From: GM7GCV1 sp965221105
Lineage (GTDB): Bacteria; Pseudomonadota; Gammaproteobacteria; Pseudomonadales; GM7GCV1
Length of the DNA stretch: 64,000 nucleotides
NCBI GenBank assembly: GCA_965221105.1
Contig: OZ244871.1
Span: 1,302,001-1,366,000 of the forward strand
Direction: 5' to 3'
The notes beneath the pieces are model-generated. The model searched no databases, was not told the DNA's origin, and worked only from the letters and a program-made list of their open reading frames with translations. Shown in pieces: positions 27,023-34,562 of the stretch (its first letter is position 1; the number at the start of each line of letters is the position of its first letter). The translations under genes and the position numbers were made by a program.

Positions 27023-27352
27023 ATGCAGTCCACTTTCAGCCCCGTCACCATCACTTTGCTGGACAAGCAGTACCAAATCAACTGCAAACAGGAAGAACGT
27101 GAAGAGTTGGTCGAAAGTGCCCGCCTACTCAACAGCAAACTCAGCGAGATAAAGAACGGCGGTTCTGTCATCGGGCTTGAGCGCATTGCCATCATGGCTG
27201 CTCTCAACCTGACCCACGAACTGGTGCGGGCACAGAAGAGTGGAGACACCGGGGAAGTCATCGGAGCTGGTCTTGAACGCCTGCAGAGCAAGATCAGTTC
27301 CGCAATCGATGCCTTAAACGAGCCGACACAGAGCCAAGCTCACACATCCTGA
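27023..27352 (+). CDS. zapA: Cell-division protein ZapA
   Basis: This is a 109-residue cytoplasmic protein that bundles FtsZ filaments. The N-terminal globular domain has VTITLLDKQYQINC and EEREELVESARLLNSKLSEI. IGLERIAIMAALNLTHEL is the strongly conserved core, followed by a C-terminal helix. In related genomes zapA is followed at once by 6S RNA and fau; here a roughly 2-kb accessory island separates them. Confidence 0.93.
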   Translation: MQSTFSPVTITLLDKQYQINCKQEEREELVESARLLNSKLSEIKNGGSVIGLERIAIMAALNLTHELVRAQKSGDTGEVIGAGLERLQSKISSAIDALNEPTQSQAHTS

Positions 27353-27643
27353 CCACGTGGCCACGGGTGCGCATCATGGGAACCGCCGTACCGCGAGCTG
27401 CCCATTACTCACGCATAATTCCTTAACAAAGCTCACTCCAGTTCTCACTGGCACGGCTTATTTTCCGGCAGACCTTCGACAGGCGTTGCTTCGTGACGTT
27501 CCGTCGGTTCGACCCGATGACCTACCGTGCCATTCGTCGCTGATAACGCCGCTTGCGGGCTTCAAGGCACTGTAGCCGCCCGGTATTCAAGCGATGGAAC
27601 GTCCCATCGCTTGTGACCGCCTGCCGAACTTGATATCCCCCAA
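27353..27643. other. Gap with a perfect hairpin
   Basis: No gene is recognisable. It includes a perfect inverted repeat at 27588-27613 (CAAGCGATGG, six-base loop, CCATCGCTTG), possibly a terminator-like or recombination-related structure at the island's left side. Confidence 0.5.
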
Positions 27644-28081
27644 GTGGAAGCGACCGTCATGCTTGCCGAGCGCACCTATTGGGAGAAGGCGACTGCCATC
27701 CATGTATTTTGTCGTCAGCAGCGAATGCGAGGGGAACGCAAATCGAGGCATTGGCATGACCTAACACGCCTCGACGAAGCGGGAATTGCCGAAACAGCGC
27801 TGCAAGACCGCGAACTCGCGCTCTCCGTCGCACGCCACAAAGACGCGTTTTTCACGGAGAACGATGCCAAAGGACAACGCATCAACTATGAAGCAGCCGT
27901 CTCTGGCAACCTACAGATCGTGCCGTCAGGGGATGCTTATGCAGCGCTCGAAGAGGATTACGAGAAGATGCTCAAATCGGGCATGCCTCTTGAGCAAAAT
28001 TCATTCGAACCCCTGATGCAGCAATGCGCAGCTATTGAAACTCGCGCCAGCAAGTCCATACACGCCGGTGAGCGCCGTTAA
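27644..28081 (+). pseudogene. AbiEii/AbiGii nucleotidyltransferase toxin, C-terminal fragment
   Basis: The 145-residue frame begins DIPQVEATVMLAERTYWEKA (partly upstream of 27644). It continues with RHWHDLTRLDEAGIAETAL and KDAFFTENDAKG, ending ALEEDYEKMLKSGMPLEQ and NSFEPLM. This is the C-terminal half of AbiEii-type toxins. The N-terminal nucleotidyltransferase domain (GG(T)S ... D-x-D) is absent and an in-frame stop lies upstream. No AbiEi antitoxin is present. It is therefore an orphan remnant, not a working abortive-infection system. Confidence 0.75.
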
Positions 28082-28083
28082 GA

Positions 28084-28569
28084 TCAGCCGCACAAGCGGG
28101 GGCTCAACGTATTGAACGTGTAGTTGAAGTGACTTTTGCACTTCTCAATGCTTGCCTGATACCACGACTTCATTCTGCCAATCTCCGTGTCAATCTCCTG
28201 TTCCCGCGCCTTGATTGTCATGTCGCGAACCAGTGGACAAAACACTGAATCGGTGCATGTAGCATCGAATGCAGCACCGAGGCCTGCCCTTCGTGCATTC
28301 AGGCGCTGCTCAACGTCGGCTATCACTGCGTTTCCTTTTGTGGAACACTGCGCTATGAGCGTATTTTTCTGTGCTTCCAGTGCGGATTGCGTCGAGAAGG
28401 CATCGGAAAATGATCCGACAGTATCGGATACAACCCACGTTCGACCGGCATCAGACCACTCACCAAGCGGATATGCGCCGAGAGAAAGCGATTGGAAACA
28501 GCTTGCATGAACGGGAAGGGCTGCCGACCCAAGAAAAAGAATCAGGAGTGTTGTACTCAGTGTTTTCAT
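28084..28569 (-). CDS. Exported protein of unknown function
   Basis: This is a 161-residue protein with a clear signal peptide (MKTLSTTLLILFLGSAALPV, cleaved after HAS or similar). The mature part has seven Cys (CFQ, QCS, TCTDSVFC, KCK, LCG), a Trp/Tyr-rich start (LGAYPLGEWSDAGRTWVV) and a helical KAREQEIDTEIGRMKSWYQA segment. The Cys count suggests disulfides in the periplasm. I recognise no family. It ends three bases from the convergent AbiEii remnant, within the accessory island. Confidence 0.65.
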   Translation of the reverse strand: MKTLSTTLLILFLGSAALPVHASCFQSLSLGAYPLGEWSDAGRTWVVSDTVGSFSDAFSTQSALEAQKNTLIAQCSTKGNAVIADVEQRLNARRAGLGAAFDATCTDSVFCPLVRDMTIKAREQEIDTEIGRMKSWYQASIEKCKSHFNYTFNTLSPRLCG

Positions 28570-28680
28570 CTTTGTGTTATTCCTCCAATGTCTTGGGAGA
28601 GTGTTGTCCCAGCGTTTGAGATTGAGTGGCTCGCAGTATAATGCAGTTGCCTACCATGCGCGAATTATGGGAATTGTATA

Positions 28681-29067
28681 GGGTCTGCTTATAAAAGTCG
28701 CCAGCCCTCATATCTGTCTCCCCTGCTGATCCACGCACATCCGCCAGTACCCAATACAGGTTCTGACAGGCTGTGAGCACCAGTTTCGCACCCGGATACG
28801 GGCCTGTGTGCAGAGCCAATACACAACCTCCAGCAGGATCAGCAGGTTCATGACCATGAAGATGCTGTTGATCCAGGCCTGGGACGTATCAGCACGCTTC
28901 GCCCGGATAGAGTTGAGCTGGTATCCGTTCTTGCCCTGGCCACACGTCCCTTCAATCGGAATGCGGTGCAGGTACTCTTCACGCCGCCGTGCCGCCAGCC
29001 GCTTCAGCTCCGCCCCGGTCTCCTCAGTCGCTTGCTTCGGCCGCCCCTTCTGTGTCCGTCTGATCAT
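28681..29067 (-). pseudogene. DDE transposase C-terminal fragment (IS5/IS1182-like)
   Basis: The minus-strand frame 28708-29067 reads RIPIEGTCGQGKNGYQLNSI then RAKRADTSQAWINSIFMVMN. This is the C-terminal end of a DDE transposase of the IS5/IS1182 type (pattern R-x-x-IEG-x-FGQGK-x-x-x-G-L-x-x-I-x-A-K, then VMNL). The catalytic part is missing. Downstream of its stop, GGGTCTGCTTATAAAAG (from about 28681 on the plus strand) looks like the IS end. The other end is not found. Confidence 0.65.
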
Positions 29068-29228
29068 CCGAGACGGTCATCACACGCGCCGCGGCCCTTT
29101 CAGGTTATGGCTTCCGTGATGAGCCGCAACTGGTGTCCTCGCACCGCAAGGCCGTTTGAATTTCGGGTCGAACGTTGATCCGGCCCGACCGGCAGCGACA
29201 CCAATCAGACCCGTTCGACAGACCAGAA

Positions 29229-29254
29229 CAGAAGGCGGCCTCCGGGCCGCCTTC
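29229..29254. terminator. Strong GC hairpin, likely terminator
   Basis: GAAGGCGGCC and GGCCGCCTTC form a perfect 10-bp stem with a four-to-six-base loop, followed by a short T/C-rich run. It sits about 80 bases upstream of the 6S RNA promoter and closes off the accessory island. Confidence 0.65.
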
Positions 29255-29333
29255 TCCCCACGCAGGTTGTGCACTGTTCACACTGAGCCACTCCCCATTT
29301 TCCCTATCCCGCGTTTTTCACCTGTAGAAGCGC

Positions 29334-29339
29334 TATAAT
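29334..29339 (+). promoter_or_regulatory. -10 box of the 6S RNA promoter
   Basis: A perfect TATAAT lies about 7 bases before the expected 6S RNA start. The matching -35 element is not obvious. Confidence 0.6.
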
Positions 29340-29345
29340 TGCCCA

Positions 29346-29525
29346 GTCCATGAGATGGAGGCATATCGATACGTCCTTGAGCCGATGTTTGCCAATATTG
29401 GATTCTCTCCGCAATGACTGTTGTGCATGTCCGCGAGACGGAAAGCCTGAAGTTTTTCGAGAGTCTCCACCTTGAACCCAAGGGTTCAAGGCCAAGTTGA
29501 TGTGTCACATCTCCTGGATTATAAG
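29346..29525 (+). ncRNA. ssrS: 6S RNA
   Basis: 6S RNA mimics an open promoter and sequesters the sigma-70 RNA polymerase holoenzyme in stationary phase. Diagnostic conserved pieces are CCTTGAGCCGATGTTT (29376-29391) and the 3' hairpin CACCTTGAACCCAAGGGTTC (near 29468-29487), both closely matching E. coli 6S RNA. The two ends pair (CCATGAGATG with CACATCTCCTGG), closing the long rod. It lies directly upstream of fau, the conserved zapA-ssrS-fau order. The exact 5' and 3' ends are estimates. Confidence 0.88.
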
Positions 29526-29556
29526 TCTCCGTTGATCGGTCGACTGATGTCCCTGT

Positions 29557-30168
29557 TTGACTACAATGGTATCCAAAGCCCGACTCAGAACCCGGATGCG
29601 TCAACGGCGCAAGAGCCTTACAGCCCGACAGCAAGACCTCGCTGCTGAACACCTCCTGACCGGGTTTCTGCAGATTCCCGAACTGGCTTCAGCCAACGCG
29701 GTCGCCCTCTACCTCGCACAGGATGGAGAAATTGATCCCGCAGCCATAGCTCACCACCTTCATGCCCGCAGTGTCAGCGTCGCCATTCCCTGCGTAATCG
29801 CAGACCCGGAAACCAACGCAGCCAGTGCATTGAAGTTCGCGAGCTTCAGTCCGGGGGAGGCTCTGTCACCAAACTGTTTCGGGATAGACGAACCCGTCAC
29901 ACCCCGTTTCATCGACATCCAGACTCTGAACATCGTGCTGACCCCACTTGTGGCATTTGACCCGAACGGGAATCGCCTGGGCATGGGTGGAGGCTTATAT
30001 GACAGGACCTTTGCGTTCAAAAAGAGCACGCCGGGGCAGCCACCATTGCTAGTCGGGCTGGCCCATACCTGTCAGCAGACTGAGAATCTGGAAGCAGACA
30101 ACTGGGACATCCCGCTGGATGCCATACTGACAGACACGGCCTATATCGAAGCACGGTCGGTTCTGTAG
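29557..30168 (+). CDS. fau: 5-formyltetrahydrofolate cyclo-ligase
   Basis: This converts 5-formyl-THF to 5,10-methenyl-THF with ATP. The 203-residue product shows the N-terminal SKARLRTRMRQRRKSL, the substrate-binding GIDEPV loop, and the phosphate loop LVAFDPNGNRLGMGGGLYDR. The start may be TTG 29557 or, more likely, ATG 29566. It is commonly co-transcribed with 6S RNA, as the position here suggests. Confidence 0.92.
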   Translation: MTTMVSKARLRTRMRQRRKSLTARQQDLAAEHLLTGFLQIPELASANAVALYLAQDGEIDPAAIAHHLHARSVSVAIPCVIADPETNAASALKFASFSPGEALSPNCFGIDEPVTPRFIDIQTLNIVLTPLVAFDPNGNRLGMGGGLYDRTFAFKKSTPGQPPLLVGLAHTCQQTENLEADNWDIPLDAILTDTAYIEARSVL

Positions 30169-30205
30169 CGATCCGGCGGCAGCCGACCCCGTCGCGGCAA
30201 CCACC

Positions 30206-31717
30206 TCAGCTCAGGAAGAGTTGATACGCCGGGTTGTGGGTTTCATCCCAGTAGGAATAACCCAGTCTGCTCAAAATGCCGGTGATTTCCGTGCGTTCGA
30301 CAGCTGGTACCTGCATGCCTACCAGAACCCTGCCAAAGGCAGCACCATGGTTGCGATAGTGGAACATCGAGATATTCCAGCGCGATCCCAGCGCAGTTAA
30401 AAACTGCATGAGCGCACCCGGCCGTTCGGGAAACTCAAATCGATAGACCACTTCATCAGTGACCCTGGTGCCGTGACCACCCACCATGTAGCGAATATGC
30501 AACTTGGCCAATTCGTTCTCAGTGAGGTCCGCTACCGGATAATTGTCCTGGGCAAGCTCCCTGAACAAAGAGTCGCGATCCTCCAGCGACCGAATCTGCA
30601 CACCCACAAAAATGTGGGCATCCGAATCATCTGCATATCTGTAATTGAACTCGGTGATACTGCGCTTGCTGAGTGCACCACAGAACTTTTTGAAACTGCC
30701 CGGGCGTTCAGGAATCGTCACCGCCAGCACCGCTTCACGGTTTTCACCAGTTTCGGTGCGCTCAGAAATATAACGCAACCGGTCAAAGTTCATGTTGGCA
30801 CCACAGTTGATGCCCACTAGCGTTTTGTTGGTGCAGCCCTCGCGCTCCACGTACTTCTTGATACCCGCGAGAGACAGTGCCCCGGCTGGTTCAACGATTG
30901 ACCTGGTATCTTCAAAAATGTCCTTGATACCGGCACACATTTCATCTGTGGACACGGTAATCACCTCATCCACCGTTTCCTTGAGCACCCTGAAGGTTTC
31001 CTTGCCAATCTGCTTCACTGCGACGCCATCGGCAAAGAGTCCGACCTGCTTGAGTATGCCGCGGCGTCCGGTTTTGAGAGCCAACTCCAGACAGGCTGAA
31101 TCCTCTGCCTCCACGGCGATGATCTTCACCTCGGGGCGCACGTATTTCACGTACGCAGCAATGCCCGCACACAGACCGCCACCACCGACGGCGACAAAGA
31201 TTGCATCAATCGGGTCGGGGCATTGCCTCAGGATCTCTACGCCGACAGTGCCCTGACCGGCAATGGTGTCTGGATCATCAAAGGGATGCACATAGGTGAG
31301 CCCATACTGCTCCACCAGCTTCATGGAATGTTCCCAGGCTTCGTCGTAGGAATCACCGACCAGAACTACCCTGGCACCGTAGGATTTGACCGCATTCACC
31401 TTGATCGTGGGCGTTGTCTCAGGCATCACAATGGTCGCCTTGATTCCCAGGTGTCGCGCACCTATGGCCAGACCCTGCGCATGATTGCCGGCAGAAGCGG
31501 CAATGACCCCGCGCCTGTGTGCTTCCTCTGGCAGGTTCAACAGTTTGTTGTAGGCTCCGCGAATCTTGAAGGAAAAGACCTCCTGAAGGTCTTCACGCTT
31601 GAGCAGTACGCGATTGTCCAGGCGCTGACTCATAATGCGCGCCTGTTCCAGCGGGGTTTCCTCAACCAGGTCGTAGATACGCGCGTCGAGAATCTTTTTT
31701 ATGTATCTTTGGGTCAT
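30206..31717 (-). CDS. ilvA: Threonine ammonia-lyase, biosynthetic
   Basis: This PLP enzyme deaminates threonine to 2-oxobutanoate, the first step of isoleucine synthesis. The 503-residue chain has the catalytic PLP domain (Lys in FSFKIRGAYNKL, about residue 51; glycine loop AVGGGGLCAG) and two C-terminal ACT-like regulatory domains (from about 325: REAVLAVTIPERPGSFKKFC, and from about 420: VVYRFEFPERPGALMQFL), as in the isoleucine-inhibited enzyme. Its ATG overlaps the stop of the upstream nuclease-like gene (ATGA). It is normally divergent from rpiA; here the inserted cassette lies between them and may drive or modulate ilvA. Confidence 0.96.
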   Translation of the reverse strand: MTQRYIKKILDARIYDLVEETPLEQARIMSQRLDNRVLLKREDLQEVFSFKIRGAYNKLLNLPEEAHRRGVIAASAGNHAQGLAIGARHLGIKATIVMPETTPTIKVNAVKSYGARVVLVGDSYDEAWEHSMKLVEQYGLTYVHPFDDPDTIAGQGTVGVEILRQCPDPIDAIFVAVGGGGLCAGIAAYVKYVRPEVKIIAVEAEDSACLELALKTGRRGILKQVGLFADGVAVKQIGKETFRVLKETVDEVITVSTDEMCAGIKDIFEDTRSIVEPAGALSLAGIKKYVEREGCTNKTLVGINCGANMNFDRLRYISERTETGENREAVLAVTIPERPGSFKKFCGALSKRSITEFNYRYADDSDAHIFVGVQIRSLEDRDSLFRELAQDNYPVADLTENELAKLHIRYMVGGHGTRVTDEVVYRFEFPERPGALMQFLTALGSRWNISMFHYRNHGAAFGRVLVGMQVPAVERTEITGILSRLGYSYWDETHNPAYQLFLS

Positions 31718-32163
31718 GGCGACTTTTTTTTCAGACGCAATTCAATGTGAGGACAGCATTGTTGGCTCGGGCAATAGGACTCAAGAAAAAAAACACGATC
31801 AATCAAGCTGGTTTCAGGGAAATGGTGATTCCGTAGTGCGTTCAGGTTTTCGGTATCTAAGTAGCGTGGATCGTCACAGTAGATTATCAAGATGTACTGT
31901 TCATAAGGCCCGCCTTTAAGAACTGCTTTATCTTTCTTTCGGATAATGCTGGTAACTTCCTCTGTAACTTGTTCTGGCAAAAAAATATTATCATGGGCAG
32001 ATTCCGAATTTTTTGCTGCTGCAATTGAAGGCCCGTCCACAAGTTCTGTAACTTCGATCCCAATTCGTTCACCCTTCATCCCTATAGCTTCACAATCGGG
32101 GGGATCATCATGTCGATCCCGGGGCTGAATTAGCTTGTTTACGGGCTGAGTATTAGACACCTG
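31714..32163 (-). CDS. Nuclease-like protein of unknown function, coupled to an HTH gene
   Basis: The GTG at 32163 has GGAG seven bases upstream and gives a 149-residue protein. The N-terminal half reads DDPPDCEA then RIGIEVTELVDG. An acidic PD-motif followed about 15 residues later by a hydrophobic strand with E-x-T resembles the core of PD-(D/E)xK-fold endonucleases, but the usual Lys is Thr here. Later parts include EEVTSIIRKKDKAVLKGGPY and the hydrophobic strand EQYILIIYCDDP. It overlaps the HTH gene by 11 bases and ends in the start codon of ilvA (ATGA). Lower GC than the flanks suggests transfer. The nuclease assignment is an inference; I recognise no named family. Confidence 0.6.
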   Translation of the reverse strand, partial: QVSNTQPVNKLIQPRDRHDDPPDCEAIGMKGERIGIEVTELVDGPSIAAAKNSESAHDNIFLPEQVTEEVTSIIRKKDKAVLKGGPYEQYILIIYCDDPRYLDTENLNALRNHHFPETSLIDRVFFLESYCPSQQCCPHIELRLKKKSP

Positions 32164-32452
32164 AATGCTCCAGGGGCAAATCTGTTTGTCTGCTGCCACC
32201 GAAGGTTCCTATACCAGCCCTACCGCGCGGCTTCTTGGGCTCAATGTCAATTCGCTCGAGGGGCTCAATATAGTCAATCTGATTTTCACCCATTTCACTG
32301 AGTAACGCCGCTATGATGGCTAGATGAGATGGGACAAGCCCGCCTTTAGCGTAGTTGGTGACGGAATTTGGATTCATTTTCACTAACGTCGCGAACCCTC
32401 CAATTGTTAGTCCAGCTCGGCCCAAATGACGTTGGAATTCTTCGTATGTCAA
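32153..32452 (-). CDS. Small HTH (XRE-like) regulator
   Basis: Starting at TTG 32452 (AGGA eight bases upstream) it gives about 99 residues: TYEEFQRHLGRAGLTIGGFA, then TLVKMNPNSVTNYAKGG. This is a helix-turn-helix of the XRE/Cro type. The C-terminal tail is basic and Gly-rich (EPKKPRGRAGIGTFGG). An alternative GTG start at 32476 lacks a ribosome-binding site. A palindrome just upstream (32484-32500) is the obvious candidate operator for autoregulation. The gene overlaps the downstream nuclease-like gene, so the two should be made together. Confidence 0.78.
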   Translation of the reverse strand: MTYEEFQRHLGRAGLTIGGFATLVKMNPNSVTNYAKGGLVPSHLAIIAALLSEMGENQIDYIEPLERIDIEPKKPRGRAGIGTFGGSRQTDLPLEHSGV

Positions 32453-32476
32453 TTTAAAATTCCTGTTGGTAACCAC

Positions 32477-32700
32477 ATTTTTTTATGTGATATACACATA
32501 TATTAATGTTACTTCTTATGCAAATGCAATACCTCTGCCCGAATATAAGATCCAAAATGGATACAGATTCTGCAATAGCCTTAAGGTTAAAATTTTCTTA
32601 CACTCAAATGTCCTGACCTCGTGTACAGATTTTCAAATTTTAGGGGCGAGTTTTAAGGCGTATTTCGCCGTGTAACGAGAACACATCAAAGACTTTCGAG
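32477..32700. promoter_or_regulatory. AT-rich divergent promoter region with palindromic operator candidate
   Basis: TATGTG (32484-32489), a 5-base spacer ATATA, and CACATA (32495-32500) form a perfect inverted repeat 8 bases upstream of the longer HTH start. The rest of the region, up to rpiA, is AT-rich compared with its surroundings and must hold the divergent promoters of the cassette (leftward) and rpiA (rightward). No gene is seen. Confidence 0.55.
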
Positions 32701-33351
32701 ATGCCAATGATGGCTCAAGACGAACTGAAACAGCAGGTCGCGAGAATGGCGATCGACTACGTCATTCCAAAACTGCAGTCTGACGATATTCTCGGGATCG
32801 GCACAGGCTCAACTGCCAGCTTCTTTATCGAAATGCTGGGGCCGCACAAACATAGATTTGCAGCGACAGTGGCCAGCTCCAAAGCTTCGGCGGAGCAACT
32901 TGCCATGCAGGATATTGAAGTCCGCGATCTGCGCACTGTGGACCGCATTGCAATCTATGTGGACGGCGCTGATGAAATCAACCCCCGAAACGAAATGATC
33001 AAGGGCGGTGGCGCAGCATTGACAAGAGAAAAAATAGTTGCCGCTGCCAGCGATGAATTTGTCTGCATTGTCGACAGCAGTAAGCTCGTCGATGTGCTGG
33101 GTACTTTCCCACTCCCTATCGAAGTCATTCCCATGGCGACCAATCTGGTTGCCAGGGAACTGGGAAAACGGGGCGGGAAACCGGTGGTCCGCGAAGGAGT
33201 CATCACCGATAACGGCAATACGATCATCGATGTGCATGGCCTGAAAATAGAAAACGCCCCTGAAATGGAGCGGTCTCTCAATCAGATTGCCGGTGTGGTG
33301 ACCAATGGGTTGTTTGCTTTGCAACCGGCAACCCGACTTATCTCGGACTGA
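32701..33351 (+). CDS. rpiA: Ribose-5-phosphate isomerase A
   Basis: This interconverts ribose 5-phosphate and ribulose 5-phosphate in the pentose phosphate pathway. The 216-residue product has the family signatures LGIGTGSTASFFIE (phosphate loop), YVDGADEINP (catalytic Asp) and IKGGGAALTREKI (catalytic Lys/Glu region). ATGs at 32701, 32707 and 32710 are all possible starts. It is usually adjacent to and divergent from ilvA in this group. Confidence 0.95.
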   Translation: MPMMAQDELKQQVARMAIDYVIPKLQSDDILGIGTGSTASFFIEMLGPHKHRFAATVASSKASAEQLAMQDIEVRDLRTVDRIAIYVDGADEINPRNEMIKGGGAALTREKIVAAASDEFVCIVDSSKLVDVLGTFPLPIEVIPMATNLVARELGKRGGKPVVREGVITDNGNTIIDVHGLKIENAPEMERSLNQIAGVVTNGLFALQPATRLISD

Positions 33352-33471
33352 ATTCGTTCTGGTCCGAGCAGGAAACCATGGTCGTATTCAAGATGCCTCC
33401 TTGCATTTTTCTCGGAATGACACGCAGTGGAACGGGGGACTGAGTATCGATTCAACCACACCAGAGGTTCC

Positions 33472-34434
33472 ATGAAAGCAAGACAGAATCTCCAAACACG
33501 AGCCAGGCGCGGGGATGCCCGGCAGCACCTGCTCCGCGGGCTCAATGAGCATGTAGATGCGTGCATGGACAGCCTGCGTCGGCTGCTGAACGCACCCCTG
33601 CACAGTTTAATGACCTTGCTGGTCATTGCAGTCGCACTGAGTTTCCCAGCCATGCTGTACATGATGGTCAAGAGCATTGATCAAAGTATTGCAGAAGTTC
33701 ACCACAGTGCTGATATCTCAGTGTATCTTGAGCCCGGCACATCGCCGCAGCAATCCATGGATGTACAGGCGAGGATTATCGCCGAGCCGGGCGTTGAAGC
33801 TGCCCGCTTCCTGTCACCGCAGAAGGCTCTGCAGGAATTTCAGCAATACTCGGGGTTGGGAGATGTTCTGACACACTTAAGCGATAATCCCCTGCCCCCA
33901 ACCCTGCTGGTTATGCCGAAACTGGATCATGCAGATATCAGCGGACTGATTCATCGGCTCACGCAGTTTGAACGGATTGATCAGGTTGAGTTTGATTACC
34001 TGTGGGTGCAGAGGCTCCAGGCACTTGTGGCAACGGCCGAGAAGATGGTCACCTCTCTGACAGCGCTGCTGGGCTTGGGCGTCATCCTGATTCTTGGCAA
34101 CACCATTCGATTGGAGATCGAAAACCGCCGGGAAGAGGTGGTTATTATCAAGCTGGTTGGGGGTACTGATGCGTACGTGCGTCGACCACTGATCTACACC
34201 GGTGCCTGGTATGGACTTGTCGGGGCCACACTGGCCTGGTGTGTAACCAATCTGTTCGCCTTGGCAATGAGTGCCCCGCTGGACTCTCTCGGTGGGCTCT
34301 ATCTGACTGATTTGTCGCTTGCCGGACTCCATTCTCGGGATTTGTTGATTCTGATTCTGATCGGGCTGTTTCTCGGAATCTCAGGTGCCTGGCTGGCAGT
34401 CGCTCGCCATTTGGCGTCCATTGAACCCATCTAG
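33472..34434 (+). CDS. ftsX: Cell-division ABC transporter-like permease FtsX
   Basis: This is the membrane subunit of the FtsEX complex, which activates septal peptidoglycan hydrolases. From the ATG at 33472 (GAGG upstream) it has 320 residues. It has an Arg-rich cytoplasmic N-terminus, TM1 (about residues 45-68, SLMTLLVIAVALSFPAMLYM), an extracytoplasmic domain with DISVYLEPGTSPQQS, then three helices (about 190-310) with NTIRLEIENRREEVVIIKLV, the conserved FtsX loop. Remarkably, no ftsE lies next to it. The upstream neighbour is rpiA and the downstream one a methyl-cycle regulator, not rpoH. Confidence 0.92.
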   Translation: MKARQNLQTRARRGDARQHLLRGLNEHVDACMDSLRRLLNAPLHSLMTLLVIAVALSFPAMLYMMVKSIDQSIAEVHHSADISVYLEPGTSPQQSMDVQARIIAEPGVEAARFLSPQKALQEFQQYSGLGDVLTHLSDNPLPPTLLVMPKLDHADISGLIHRLTQFERIDQVEFDYLWVQRLQALVATAEKMVTSLTALLGLGVILILGNTIRLEIENRREEVVIIKLVGGTDAYVRRPLIYTGAWYGLVGATLAWCVTNLFALAMSAPLDSLGGLYLTDLSLAGLHSRDLLILILIGLFLGISGAWLAVARHLASIEPI

Positions 34435-34498
34435 CCAACGGGCGCAGAGCACGACCCATCGCAGCGCTGTACTGCCTGTGCTGCCCTCCCTTATAAGC

Positions 34499-34530
34499 AT
34501 CGATATTCTTTAATATAAAAAAATATTGAT
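34499..34530. promoter_or_regulatory. Inverted repeat upstream of the SahR-like gene, candidate operator
   Basis: ATCGATATT (34499-34507) and AATATTGAT (34522-34530) form an inverted repeat with one mismatch and a 14-base AT-only-rich spacer. It lies 33-64 bases before the regulator's start codon in the most AT-rich stretch of the locus, the expected position for an ArsR/SahR-type operator controlling the operon. Confidence 0.5.
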
Positions 34531-34562
34531 ACTAAAGGCCTGTTCGGCTAGCCTAGCGACCC

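Noticed and set aside
27644..28081. A working AbiE toxin-antitoxin system
   Set aside because: Only the C-terminal half of the AbiEii protein is present, with an in-frame stop upstream and no antitoxin gene.
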